The notes under the pieces: model-generated | Told to the model about the DNA's origin: nothing | Databases searched by the model: none | The model's input: the letters and a program-made list of their open reading frames with translations, nothing else | Position numbers and translations under genes: made by a program | Shown here: one piece after another, positions 10,145-21,260 of the stretch | Layout: the number at the start of each line of letters is the position of its first letter | Position numbering within the stretch: the first letter of the stretch is position 1 | Assembly: GCA_024336345.1 (NCBI GenBank) | Contig: JANFOG010000007.1 | Location: 682,001-746,000, forward strand | Source of the DNA: Mariannaea sp. PMI_226 | Lineage: Eukaryota > Ascomycota > Sordariomycetes > Hypocreales > Nectriaceae | Length of the DNA stretch: 64,000 nt | Direction of reading: 5' to 3'

Positions 10145-11251
10145 ATGCGATCGTCCTGGGCCCTTCTAGCCCTTGTGGCACACGCTCTCGCCTCTCCTCG
10201 CCAAATGTTGGAGGATCTCAAACCCAAGGGAAATCCCCCAAGTGGCTGCCAGTCCACTTATGATGGCATTTTCGAGGTGACGATTTTCAAGGGCTCGTCA
10301 AAGTCAAAGCGTGACATTCTTGAGGTTGGTCATCCATAGTATATCAGGTCCTAATTGTCCATTGTCTCTAACCATCGGCAGACTCGAGGATCATGTAGCG
10401 GAGACGGCGTCCTAGCCATGACACTCAAGGATGGCGTCCTCCGAGATGCCAAGAATCGAATTGGCTACATTGCTTCCAATTACCAATTTCAATTCGACAA
10501 CCCTCCGCAAATAAATGCCAAATTCACTGGCGGATTCTCAGCCTGTTCCAACCAATCCCTAGCTCTCGGCCCCTCCACTGTGTTTTACCAATGCCTTTCT
10601 GGAGACTTTTACAACCTCTACGACCGCAACTGGGCACACCAGTGCGAGCCCGTTGAGATCGTCATGATGCCCTGCGAAGGGGCCAAGTCAAAACACAGCG
10701 AGAGGAAAGTTGTAGGAACTAGTATCGTGGCTACGACCGTGGTGACGGTGGTCTCTGCTGGAGTCACAAAGGAGGTTCCCACAACCATCGCTGTTCCCAT
10801 GTGCCAGATTGGTGACGGTCAAGTCCAAGTGCGCACGACCCCTTGCGACAATATGAAGCTTCCTATAATCACGGCAGCTCCGGTGAGACAGATTGCAGAC
10901 GGTCAGATTCAAGTCCCCACTAGCCAGCCACCAATTCTGTCGATCGAGATCGCTACACCCGAAGTTGTCCTCGACTCTCCTACGGAGACTGCGACGGACG
11001 TTCTTGTGGTTGACACAGCCTCCTTTTTTACACTTCGCACGTCCCAAACTCCAAGTATGACGACCGAAAAGTCATTCAAGACGGTATCTGAGACGAATAC
11101 AGAGGTTGCTTCTGTCACCGAAACACATCCTGTCACTGAGCCGACGGAGACAGGTGGCTCTACCAGCTCATCCTCAAGAGGAATGACCATTGCACCAAGC
11201 GCCATTATCACATTCGTGATTGGCATCACTTGGGCTATCATTTCAGCTTAA
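10145..11251 (+). CDS. Secreted cell wall protein with PIR repeats and GPI-like C-terminus
   Basis: Two exons, 10145-10324 and 10382-11251, with a 57-nt intron (donor GTTGGT, acceptor CGGCAG), encode 349 residues. Residues 1-17 are a signal peptide (MRSSWALLALVAHALAS). A Cys-containing domain follows, about 34-158, starting CQSTYDGIFEVTIFK. Then come two PIR-type repeats, QIGDGQVQ at about 202-209 and QIADGQIQ at about 230-237. In yeast PIR proteins the Gln of Q-[IV]-x-D-G-Q forms an alkali-labile ester to beta-1,3-glucan. A Ser/Thr-rich stretch (about 265-330) precedes a hydrophobic tail (SAIITFVIGITWAIISA) typical of a GPI signal. PIR linkage and a GPI anchor are normally alternative wall attachments. 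A TATA box lies upstream. Function is inferred as structural. Confidence 0.8.
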
Positions 11252-11723
11252 GACTACCGTGACATCTTTGAAAGTAGCATTGGATGGAACTACATAGACT
11301 TGATATTGGTTATTTGGGGCGTTGGCATTTGGGGCGTGATGATGGCGTTTGGTTTGCTCGGTTTCTTTACATCCTGAAAAGGAATGGCATGCATCAGGAT
11401 ATTGGGGCAATCTTGGGTTCATAGAAGGCGCATTGGATAGAAAGGAACACTAATGTTGGTATTAATAGATTTAAATATTTACATTATGATCTGAGTCTCC
11501 TATTTTTTGCCCGAGATGTGAGATCGTGAAGGTACACTTACAGTGTCCATCAATCCGCTTACCACTGGACCCGTACGTCAACTGGTCCGTGTCCGTATAG
11601 GAAGATCAGAACATGACTAAGCATCCACTACCTGCCCATCATGCCTGCCTGGGCTGTCGCGACCTCAAGAAAAGAGCTTCATTCAAGATCAAAGCCGTCG
11701 ATTTTGGAACACTCAACCACCAA
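11252..11723. other. Intergenic interval and leader of the zinc-finger gene
   Basis: Contains the 3' region of the wall protein gene and the leader of the next gene. An in-frame ATG at 11613 would add 37 residues (start MTKHPLPAHHACLGC) to the zinc-finger protein, but that piece does not look like part of the family. Confidence 0.45.
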
Positions 11724-12590
11724 ATGGCGGATCACTGGAAATCAACCCCCACCTACTGGTGCAAATACTGCGCAACCTACGTCCGCGATACCAAACTCGA
11801 ACGTACGAATCATGAAGCCACCGGCAAGCACCAGGGCGCCGTGAAGCGCTTCCTGCGCGGCTTGCACCAGAACCACGAGCGAGAAGAGCGTGAGAAGAAG
11901 GCGGCAAAGCGAGAGATTGCGAGAATCACAGGAAATTGGGATGAGTTCAACGCCAGCGAGTCATCTTCTTCCAAAGCGGCAGACGGCGCGCGTCATGACC
12001 AACCCGCCAACGCGCAACAACTGTCGCGACAGAGAGAACAGCTTGCGGAACTGGGCGTGGCAGTGCCAGATGGCTTCAGACCCGAGATGGCCATACCGGG
12101 AGAGTGGACTGTCACGGCAACAAAGATTATTGGAGAGAAGCGCGAGGAAACTCACGGCGACGACGAAGAAAAGAAGCCCGACGGAGAACAGCTAGCAAGC
12201 GCAATCCGAAAGCGTGCACCAAGCGAAGACAAGGAAGAAGAGAAAGCTGTCCAGAATCTGTTCAAGAAGCCACGGCGATGGGGGAGAGATTCCAGAGCGA
12301 TGCCATCCGAGGAGGACAATGACCTGGACGCACTGTTGAGCGCCTCAACTTTTCGGCCGGTCGGGTCAGAGACCAGCGGCGACCTTGTGAAGAAAGAGGA
12401 GGGGGAAGATTTGGAGAGCAAGACTGACATCAAGCGAGAAGATGGCGCGTCGGATGAGCCTTCAGTAGATGTCAAGAAGGAAACTCTTGAGCAAGAACCA
12501 TCCATCAAACCTGAACCAGATGCTGGCGAGTCTGGGATCACACCAATCGTCTTCAAGAAACGAAAGCCCAAGGGCATTCGCCAAAAGTAA
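11724..12590 (+). CDS. U1-like zinc-finger splicing protein, WBP4/FNB3-like
   Basis: Intronless, 288 residues from the ATG at 11724 (MADHWKSTPTYWCKYCATYV). A U1-type zinc finger lies at the very N-terminus (C13, C16, H30, H36: C-x2-C-x13-H-x5-H), followed by a charged helix (HEREEREKKAAKREIARI). This is the layout of the WBP4/formin-binding-protein family, pre-mRNA splicing factors of the spliceosomal B complex. The middle and end are acidic, Lys-rich and low-complexity, with the phrases LGVAVPDGFRPEMA, GEWTVTATK and LFKKPRRWG. The C-terminus IVFKKRKPKGIRQK is a short conserved motif of this family as I recall it. WW domains, present in human WBP4, are not visible. I chose the second in-frame ATG because the finger normally sits within about 15 residues of the start. 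Nuclear location is inferred. Confidence 0.75.
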   Translation: MADHWKSTPTYWCKYCATYVRDTKLERTNHEATGKHQGAVKRFLRGLHQNHEREEREKKAAKREIARITGNWDEFNASESSSSKAADGARHDQPANAQQLSRQREQLAELGVAVPDGFRPEMAIPGEWTVTATKIIGEKREETHGDDEEKKPDGEQLASAIRKRAPSEDKEEEKAVQNLFKKPRRWGRDSRAMPSEEDNDLDALLSASTFRPVGSETSGDLVKKEEGEDLESKTDIKREDGASDEPSVDVKKETLEQEPSIKPEPDAGESGITPIVFKKRKPKGIRQK

Positions 12591-13725
12591 GAGTCTGCAT
12601 TTGTTATATATAAATGGATTCAAACAAGGTATGGTTGATCACACTTGGCCTTTGAAGTCAACAATGGAGGCGCAAAACAAGAACATAAAAATCCCTTTGC
12701 AGTGTCATCAGCTGGGGATGGGTTGATATTTGGGCCGGTAAATCTCCGAGGTATGCTGCAGAACTGCTCGTATCAAACACACTATAGTGCACTGCCCTCT
12801 TGATTCGAAGGCGGTTGGCATACCCACACAGTTTTGCCGTTTGTGTCGATGCAACGACTAGCTAAAGTCGCTTGCGTATGAGGATGGGAAGCCTACATAC
12901 ATAGCATTACCCAATGGACACGCGGATACAAAGGGCCCCTCGACAACTTCTCGTGGCCACCGAGGCAGCCGCATGGAACAGTGTTCGGCACCAGAAGTGC
13001 CGAAGAGATGGTGCCATTATCCACTGATAAGAATCGACATCGGGATTATAAATTTTTGACCGAGATCCTAGCACGATCAGATGTGAGTGAGAGAGTATGT
13101 GCGACTCGGAATTCTCCTGACACAATAGTAACAAAACGAAGCTTAGATTTCCCAAGATTAATTAGCAAAAAATAAACAAAAGAAGAACAATAAACAAGTG
13201 AACCAAGCATGATGCAATCACAGCGATCGATTCTTCCGAGGCTTTGATTTCTAAGCATGTCTGTGCCATGCGAAAATTCGCGATAATCCCAATCCATGCC
13301 GTCCTGTGCCGTCACTCAGCCCCTCTACCCCTCTCAGTCTCACTGAAAGTTGGCGGGGTAGGACAGGCACCGTACCCTGACACGTAACTAGCCATGTACG
13401 TCGTCGCATGGTAGACTATTCAATGGGTTGCAGCGGGCTGAATAGTCCAATCATTTTATGTTTTGCTTGGTTGAATCCAGGATCTTTTCTGTGCTGATCT
13501 GTTAGTCCAGCAATTGATATGGTCTACGCAATGCCAGGCTTCAGATCAATTCCGTCACTTGGCGGAGCTTTATTGTTCCCCGGCAGCTCACCAAGCAACT
13601 AAAAAGCAGCGAAAGGAACTTCGACCCTGCATATCACTTTTATCCCAGAACTTCTCATCTCACCATTCCTGCTTGCCTGCAACTATCCAGTTCAACTGAG
13701 CACTTGTAATCACTTCAGACAAACA
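12591..13725. other. Intergenic interval, no gene recognised
   Basis: About 1.1 kb between two genes on the same strand. Short open frames on both strands have no domain. The last 200 bp are CT-rich and likely the promoter and leader of the hydrolase gene. Confidence 0.5.
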
Positions 13726-14741
13726 ATGGCCTCTCACCCACCAGGAAAATGCTGCACTGAGGGCTTCCGCCATGAGTATGAGCTTGCTTGCACCCACTTC
13801 CCCCCCTGCCCTCACCTACATATGAATTGCTCTGCGTCCAGCACATGCCATGATTGATTGTCGTCAATTAGCTATGAAGGAGCACTGTATAGCTAGCTAA
13901 CCCACCTCCAGGGGCGAGCCCAGAGGCAAGTTGATCAAAATTGCCAACGACTCCATCGACGCCTACCTCGCCACGCCCCCCGATGGCGTTGTTGACAAAA
14001 AGGTTGGTATCCTTTACATCGCCGACATTTTCGGAATTTGGAACAACAGCAAGCTCCTCGCCGACGAGTTCGCCAAGAATGGATTCACTTGCTTGATACC
14101 AGATTTGTTCAATGGCGACCACTTCCCCCAGCCGCGACCACCCAACTTCGACCTTATGGGGTGGTTTGCCAAAGGAACCAATGGGGACAACCCACACTCG
14201 CCCGAGTATGTTGACCCCATCACTGTGAAAGGCATTGAAGCTCTGAAAGGCTTGGGATTGAGCAAGATTGGGGCTGTTGGCTACTGCTTTGGCGCCAAGG
14301 TGAGTTTGTGCATGGCCGCAGGGCACTTGTTACGATACTACAATCCCCCCCCCCCCCCCAGCCAAAAAAAAAAGTGCCTGACGACGGCATCCCCCCACTA
14401 ACATTCGCGCGCGCCAGTACCTTATCCGCAACTACAAGTCAGGTATCCAAGTCGGTTTCGTAGCGCACCCCTCATTCGTCACTGAGGAGGAATTTGGCGC
14501 CATCACCGGACCCCTCTCAATCGCCGCTGCGCAGGTCGACTCCATCTTCCCCGTCGAGAAGCGGATTGCCTCCGAGAAGATCCTCGGCGGTCTGGACATT
14601 CCCTGGCAGATCAACCTCTACTCGGGCACAGAGCATGGGTTTGCGGTGCGCGCGGATCTGACCAAGCGACAGGTTGCTTTTGCCAAGGAGCAGGCGTTTG
14701 GTCAGGCTGTGAGGTGGTTTGACGAGCATTTGGTCAATTAG
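13726..14741 (+). CDS. Dienelactone hydrolase family protein
   Basis: Three exons, 13726-13775, 13912-14299 and 14418-14741, total 762 nt or 253 residues. The small first exon gives MASHPPGKCCTEGFRHE, the usual fungal DLH start with a CC pair. The alpha/beta-hydrolase core shows the nucleophile elbow GYCFGAK (Cys142), DSIFP with the acid at about Asp187, and EHGF with His219, the Cys-Asp-His triad of carboxymethylenebutenolidase-type enzymes. These are cytosolic hydrolases acting on lactones such as dienelactone from aromatic breakdown; many fungal paralogues have unknown substrates. Intron 1 (136 nt) has donor GTATGA and branch GCTAAC. Intron 2 (118 nt) has donor GTGAGT and carries a run of 15 C (14345-14359) and a run of 11 A. 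No other aromatic-catabolism gene is adjacent, so the pathway is not assigned. Confidence 0.9.
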
Positions 14742-16811
14742 GGATGTGTGTGAAGGATTAGGCATGTGTGATGGAATAGTCATGGAGCACAGCGTATTGT
14801 CAGTTGGAAGAAAATTCGCTGCCTCTGAACATGAGGATTTGGTAGCCTTTTTTTTGGTTATAAAGGACAGGGATTTACCAAGAAGGTGACAGGTAAGGCA
14901 GCATAGCGAAGTGAGGTACCTCATGATAGTCAATGAAAGACACTGAGCAGTTTGGTAATTGCCTCGTTGTGAAGCGCAGGGGATTTTCGTGCAGACTGCC
15001 GTAGCTCTTGAGAAAGCTGGCCAAGGACCAATGGCCAATCAAGCACAGCCCATGTGAGATGATGGAAGTCCATGGGCTAAGAAACGGTTTCTTGTTGGTT
15101 GGAACAATGCATTTATACTTCTTACGAGTGAAAATGGTGAGGTGTTTAGTTTCGGCATGTCAAGAAAGCCTTAGAACCGATGCGTCCGTATACTTGCATG
15201 CGAAAAGGCGGTGGTCGTCGTGGCATTCTACCATCGTGTCGTAGTCTTACTCTTCACGATTTTCTCCCCACCTGCACCCGCCCAGAGGGAGTAGACATGT
15301 GTCAATAAATAAAAAAATCATAGCCTCCAGAAATAGAGGATCTTGCGTATTGCAAGAGTAATTCGGCGATCAATCCCGACCAAGTGAGATCATCAGAATG
15401 GGTCAAGATAAGCACATGCCCGTATTCATTTCAGACTGACTTCGAGCGGCAGTTGTGCATGCATGCTATGTGGCTAGACAATATAGATAAGCAACAAGAA
15501 CCAAGATGTGATGAGGATTCGCGAGTGCCGGTTATATCAAATACCACAGAGAGCGCAGAACAAACATGCGAATGTAATGTTAGGTTCAACTTTAATAACA
15601 AGCTGTCCAACTCGCAATATAACTGATGGTCAATTCATTAGAATGCGACATCAGACATGCCCAATGTCCACCACCATTGTTAGGCGTTATTGTACAAAGT
15701 AAAGCCTACAGATTATAGAGCTCAAGGTACTTCTCCATCCCTTCCTATACACGAAACATTCCCTTAAAACACGGACATAATTGCACAATAATACGATGTA
15801 CTCCTAACTCTGTACAGCTTATACATAATATATTACGAGATGATGTATCCACGTCATCCATTCCCCACCAGTCTGGAAATACCCGATCTCTCCTTGGCTT
15901 CCAGGGATTTGAATAATTGGAGGACCCTGGGTCTCTCGCTAATATGCCGCTTTGAACAATGACCCCGGACTCGACCGCCTGGGCAGCACGGCCCGAGTGA
16001 ACAGTTTGGCGGGTACGGAGTGTGGGTGGGGAGGGAATCCTAAGGGGGGTTGACTTGTGACTCCACTGCACGAGGTAACCTCACCTGGGCAGACCGCTGT
16101 AACTCCACTGGTAAAAACAGGATGCCCTGCCCACCAGCCGTGTACTGTACGACGTATCCGTAATCCGTACTCCGTACCCCGAAAAGAGTGAGAGGGCATG
16201 ACGAACCTGTGGGTGGGCGGGTGGAACGTAAAATGAAAGCTTTGGGCACCTTGGCACTCTCCAAACAGCGTGGCGTCCACTAAAACCACTGGAATCCTAG
16301 CCCCCCAGTCCCCGCCTCTGGGGGGCTCACCCAACCAACCACCGCTGGATGAACGAACGCTCATCCCCGGGTCTTGGGGGGTTCATCGCCTGGCCTCCAA
16401 AACTCAACCTATCAGTCGTCGCTATCACACACCTTGGAATAAAAATAACCCCCAACTCTCGATTCGACCAACCACCACCATTGGATTCACTGCGACTCTG
16501 CCTTTCTTTCTTTCTTTTTCTCTTCCTTTTTCAAATATTCCTTTCCACCTTTCTCGCCCTTGCAGCTTGCTGCATCCCCAGGTCCACGTCGCAATAAGAA
16601 AAAAAAGAAGAGAGAGGACGAACAAAGAACATAGACGAAACACTCACTGCAGGAACACCAGACAACGCTTCACTTCGCCCACAAACGAAAGACAGCCCGC
16701 AAGACATCTCCACCTTCAAACAGCCCGAGCTTAAAACTTTGAACATGATCATTCCCATTGTCGCCGTCCCTCAGTGAATGGATTCTCCTCCTCGCTTCTT
16801 CCATATTGGCC
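14742..16811. other. Intergenic interval, no gene recognised
   Basis: About 2.1 kb between the hydrolase and the TAPT1-like gene. It includes a CCGTA-rich patch at 16146-16180 and CTTT/CTTTT tracts at 16497-16545, then a purine-rich leader. The open frames at 14517-15038 and 15939-16364 (reverse) look like chance. Confidence 0.5.
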
Positions 16812-19800
16812 ATGGCCACCACCTCTGGCAGCACGAGCAAGCCTCGATCTCGTCGAAATAAACCATCCCACCTCCCGTCGTCGACCTTGTCCCCGACTCT
16901 CCCACTCTCTCCTCATCTGCTGCCGACATCCTCGACGTCATCAGCCTCAACGCCCTCCACATCAATCCTCTCTCCCGTATTGACCGAAGCCTCGGCCACC
17001 GCTACCATCCCGTTCCCGCTGCCCCTACCGACAGTCTCGTCTGACGAGGACCACTCCTCCCAGGATGGCTCCCAACGCAGCGTCAGCCCTCACCGACCGG
17101 TGTCCCACTCCTCGTCCATATCCGATCCTGCGGTAGAAGACAGCGACAACGACCACGACAACGATAGCGACGGCGAGTCTGCCACCCATGCCAACGGCAC
17201 AACCACCAACATGGACCGCCAGCGACGCCGCGCATCTAGCGAGAAGGCAAAGGAAAGAGAATCTAGAGGCCACGAAAAGGGCGACGGCAGCGTCTCCCGC
17301 CGTGGAAGTCGGAGTAGCACAATCAGCAATGCTACAATCGGTGGGCATGTGCGCCGCCTCTCTGCAACCGAGATGCAACGCTTGACAAATGCTCCCGAGT
17401 CTCTCCCTATCGCTCCCGCGCCGGATCGTGGCTCGCTCGATCAAGACGGCGAAAGCGTTCCACGTTCTACTGCAGACCAACGCGAAGCCAGCCATCAAAC
17501 CATATTGCGCCAGGCGGACCTTTGGCGTCATGATGATGCGCTTCAACTGCAATCAAATGGCCGAGTAATCGAGCCCCATGCGGCACTGAGCACTTCCTTC
17601 TCCTCTCGTGATATCCACCGCCGATCTTCACCAGCGCCTCGAACCCTCTCAACACCTCCAACGAGCAGAGCCCTTGTTGGCGAACTGTTCATGCCGTCTA
17701 CCCAGTCAAATCGACGATACTCATCCTTCCATTCCGCAAATCGACCCTCTTCGCTACATCTGAACCTAGATGGTGCCTCTACAAACGCTTTGCCAAGTCG
17801 CTCTAACCCAGCAACGGCGATACCACTTCAGCAAACCGAACCTCCCCCCAAGCATCGCGTAGCCTCACCCCTACCGCCAATTATTCCCCTGCCGCCAATG
17901 TCTGTACCGACGCATCTTCAGCTCGAACTTGCGGCCCAACGACCTAGTCCGCTATACATCCACCAATCTAATAACTATGACATACCCTACGAGTCCAACG
18001 CTGTTAAGTTTGAACGACTTAAGAATGTATTACTCATCCCTCCGTTATTGGAGCGTACTCTGCACTTTGGCGCACTAGCATGTTTAGACGCATGGTTGCA
18101 CAACTTTACAATCCTCCCTATGCGATTCTTCATTGCTCTTGGGGTCCTTTTTCGATGGTGGGGGTATTTGATAGGTAAGGAGGTGAAATGGCTCCTTGGT
18201 TTTGTCTGGTACGGAATGGGTAGACTCTGGCAGCGTGGTCGTCACGCCCGGTCACAGCACATGGGCGAAATTTCCGAAGACGAGAGATCCCGCAGCCAGA
18301 GCCGCCCTCGTCGCCTTTCTACAGACTCTACCATGTCGAGAACGAGTGCCGTCGATATTAGAACCAGCAACACCACCAATCACCGTCTCAAACCTCCCAC
18401 GCAGCCTAGAAGGTCTAAGAAGGGCAGTTTCGGCCATAAGAGGACAAAGTCAATGCCATCTAATCTCTCCGCCTTCCATAAAGCAGATTTGCTACAGGGC
18501 GCTGTCATCATCTGCAGTTCCATGGCACTCATGACGTTAGATGCCAGTCGCATGTACCACTTCATCCGCGCTCAATCTGCTATTAAACTCTACGTCATCT
18601 ATAATATCCTCGAAGTCGGTGACCGTCTCCTCTCCGCCTTGGGGCAGGACATCCTTGAATGTCTATTCAGCACGGAAACGCTCTCTCGAAACTCGTCAGG
18701 TCGCTCAAAGGTCCTGCTACCCCTGGGAATGTTTCTTCTCGCTTTGGCGTATTGTTGTCTTCATTCCATTGCTCTATACTACCAGGTCATCACGCTCAAT
18801 GTGGCTGTCAACTCATACTCCAACGCACTACTCACTCTTCTACTGTCAAACCAATTTGTCGAGATCAAGAGTACTGTATTCAAGCGCTTCGAAAAGGATA
18901 ATTTGTTCCAACTCACTTGCGCCGACATTGTCGAACGTTTCCAGCTATGGGTCATGCTCTTCATTATTGGTATGCGCAATGTCGTCGAAGTCGGTGGCCT
19001 CTCCGTCCCAGGCGCTGGCTCTGAGTCTGATTTCGATGGGTCATCTGGAACGATTCCCTTGCACAACCCGTCAATTCTTCCACACAGCTTTACTGTGTTG
19101 CCTGCGTGGCTAAAGTCGGGAGAAGTGCTGTCGCCTTTCCTCATCGTCATTGGCAGCGAGATGCTGGTAGACACGATCAAACATGCATATGTGACCAAGT
19201 TCAACAACATTAAGCCAGGCTTTTACAGCCGAATCCTTGACATTCTTTGCAAGGATTACTACACAAACGTGAGACTCTCCTCCACCCTGAGTTGGACATT
19301 GAACACAATTCTAACATTAGCTCTCCCAGGCATTCATGACCCCTTCTCTCACCCGCCGTCTGGGTCTCGCCGTCATCCCCCTATCATGCCTGTTCATCCG
19401 CGCCTCTGTCCAGACATACCACATGCTCCTATCCACGCATCTCCCCATGCCTATGCCCATGCCTGCATCCACGCAGACTTCCCTATCTGAGGAATCGGCC
19501 GTGCCCTCATCTCCTGCTATCATTGCTGCGCTCAATCGCTTCGACACCCTTATTCGTGACTCACTTGGCCGCGCAACGTACGGTTACCCATACGGATCAC
19601 CGCTCAATTCTCGAGCTTGGTATTCGTGGACTTCGGATGACTTCATCGCAGCCGCCACCATGATTGTGGTCTTCTTCCTTGCTTTCGTGGTCCTCTTGAT
19701 TTTCAAGCTGCTGCTCGGCATGGTTCTTCTCAAATACTCCCGCAACCGCTACGCACGCATGAAGCAGAAGGAATATCTTGTCCAGACCGCCCAGTCTGAA

Positions 19801-20007
19801 CGCGAGAACTATGACGTGGTCGGCAGCAAGCGCACAGGTGGCTTCGGACAGGTGGAAGTTGGCGAGGACCGACAACGATGGATACACGCCGACAAGACGG
19901 AGGGCTTGAAAGGCGGCAAGGGCCCAGGGCCACCGCCAAAGCCAAAGCCGGATGGTGATTATGATCATGTTCTTCGCTTCGAGATGGTTGCCAAACGAAT
20001 CTGGTAA
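16812..20007 (+). CDS. TAPT1/Emp65-family ER membrane protein
   Basis: Two exons, 16812-19268 and 19330-20007 (61-nt intron, donor GTGAGA, acceptor CCCAG), encode 1044 residues. The first in-frame ATG at 16812 has context GGCCATGGCC. The first 400 or so residues are Ser/Pro/Arg-rich and probably disordered. The TAPT1 domain follows, beginning FERLKNVLLIPPLLERTLHF and GALACLDAWLHNFTILPMRF, then several membrane segments broken by a basic, Ser-rich insert (about 500-560). Later parts include GAVIICSSMALMTLDASRMY, IKLYVIYNILEVGDRLLSA, and LRSSNQFVEIKS-like sequence (here LLSNQFVEIKSTVFKRF). Exon 2 supplies LTRRLGLAVIPLSCLFIRA. Yeast Emp65, with the SUN-like protein Slp1, protects soluble ER proteins from degradation; human TAPT1 is linked to ciliary and bone phenotypes. 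ER location is from family knowledge. It converges on the karyopherin gene. Confidence 0.9.
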
Positions 20008-21260
20008 ACCACCTCTGATGCCCTTTTTTATCTTGTTGTTTTGTTTCTTGTCTGTTGGTATGGACTTTGAATGAGGAGAATTTTCTCTCGTTCCCCATGC
20101 TTGCGTATAGTAGCAGCAGCATGGGAATGGAAACTCGTGATATAGACAACCCTCAGCCCTCAGCAGTCTGCTCGACCAAGGCCGTGGCAGTATGCGTGCA
20201 TGTAATGGTCGTCGTGTATATACATGGGCCGCAACGGTGTTTTTTTTTTTCTTTTGGAAGGGGGGGAAAGCATGGGATCATTGCTTTTACTTCTTTATAC
20301 AGGTGCACACAGGGGAGTTCTTCTTTTCGGGTCGATGTCTTTACAGTTCCTTTTCTTTCCAATCGGGGCGAATAAACTACTACAGATGGGAGACCTCTCT
20401 GGACCAAAGATATATTAATGACCAAAGAAAATCAATTCAGTCATGGGAAATGGATACAGTGATGAAAGATGCATGTTGCCAACCCTGCCCCCCGTTACAT
20501 TCAGTGGCTGAGTAGCATAGACACTTAGCACTCGGTCTTTTTTACCAAGTCATTATCATGATATGCATATAATTGGAGTCATCAGATAGTCCAAATAGGT
20601 ATCCAGGTTCATCAGACAAGAAAGATATACTACTGAGACTTCCCATCGACTTGGACCAACTATTTTCTAACAGTAAACCATAATGGATCACACAGAATCG
20701 GTGGACAAGGGGTCCTCCTACTCTGACAATGTTCCAGTCAAACCAATTGCAATGCATTCATTGTGACAGGCATTCATTCAACGTGTGATATTTGAGATTT
20801 CAAATCACTTGGAGATAGAGGTCGACGCCTCCAGTCAATAGTGGTCAGGTAGACAGATATGTGTGCAGAAATAGACATCAATTCATTTTCTTTGTTCTAT
20901 TCCCAAAATGCCTCTCAAAAACTGCGAGGACCAAATTCGACAACGCTTTTGTGTTAACAAGTCCCGTTCCGTCCTTGACCCTTCTTGTGTACGCCGTGCT
21001 CTGTAATAAAAAACGGTCCCACACCTGCTGGTCTCGGGTATTCTAGACAAAAAACCTCCCCACGCGATTATATACTCTATTCGGCACATCGACCATGTTG
21101 CGTGCGTGCGTAATATCTTCATCATTCGTGTCCTCGTTTTCCGTCTTTTCTCACGGTCTAATGCGAGTCATATCATCTTCACTTCATTCCTTTTTGGTTT
21201 CGTCCCTTCATCGTGACTATCTTGATTGAGTCCCCGTCTCTACTGGGCAAAGATTGGGGC
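20008..21260. other. Convergent intergenic region (two 3' ends)
   Basis: Lies between the stop codons of the TAPT1-like gene (+) and Kap123 (-). It presumably holds both 3' UTRs. T- and G-rich tracts occur near 20239-20270. No gene seen. Confidence 0.55.

Noticed and set aside
16758..16811. Upstream extension of the TAPT1-like protein
   Set aside because: It begins at TTG; the ATG at 16812 has the context GGCCATGGCC.
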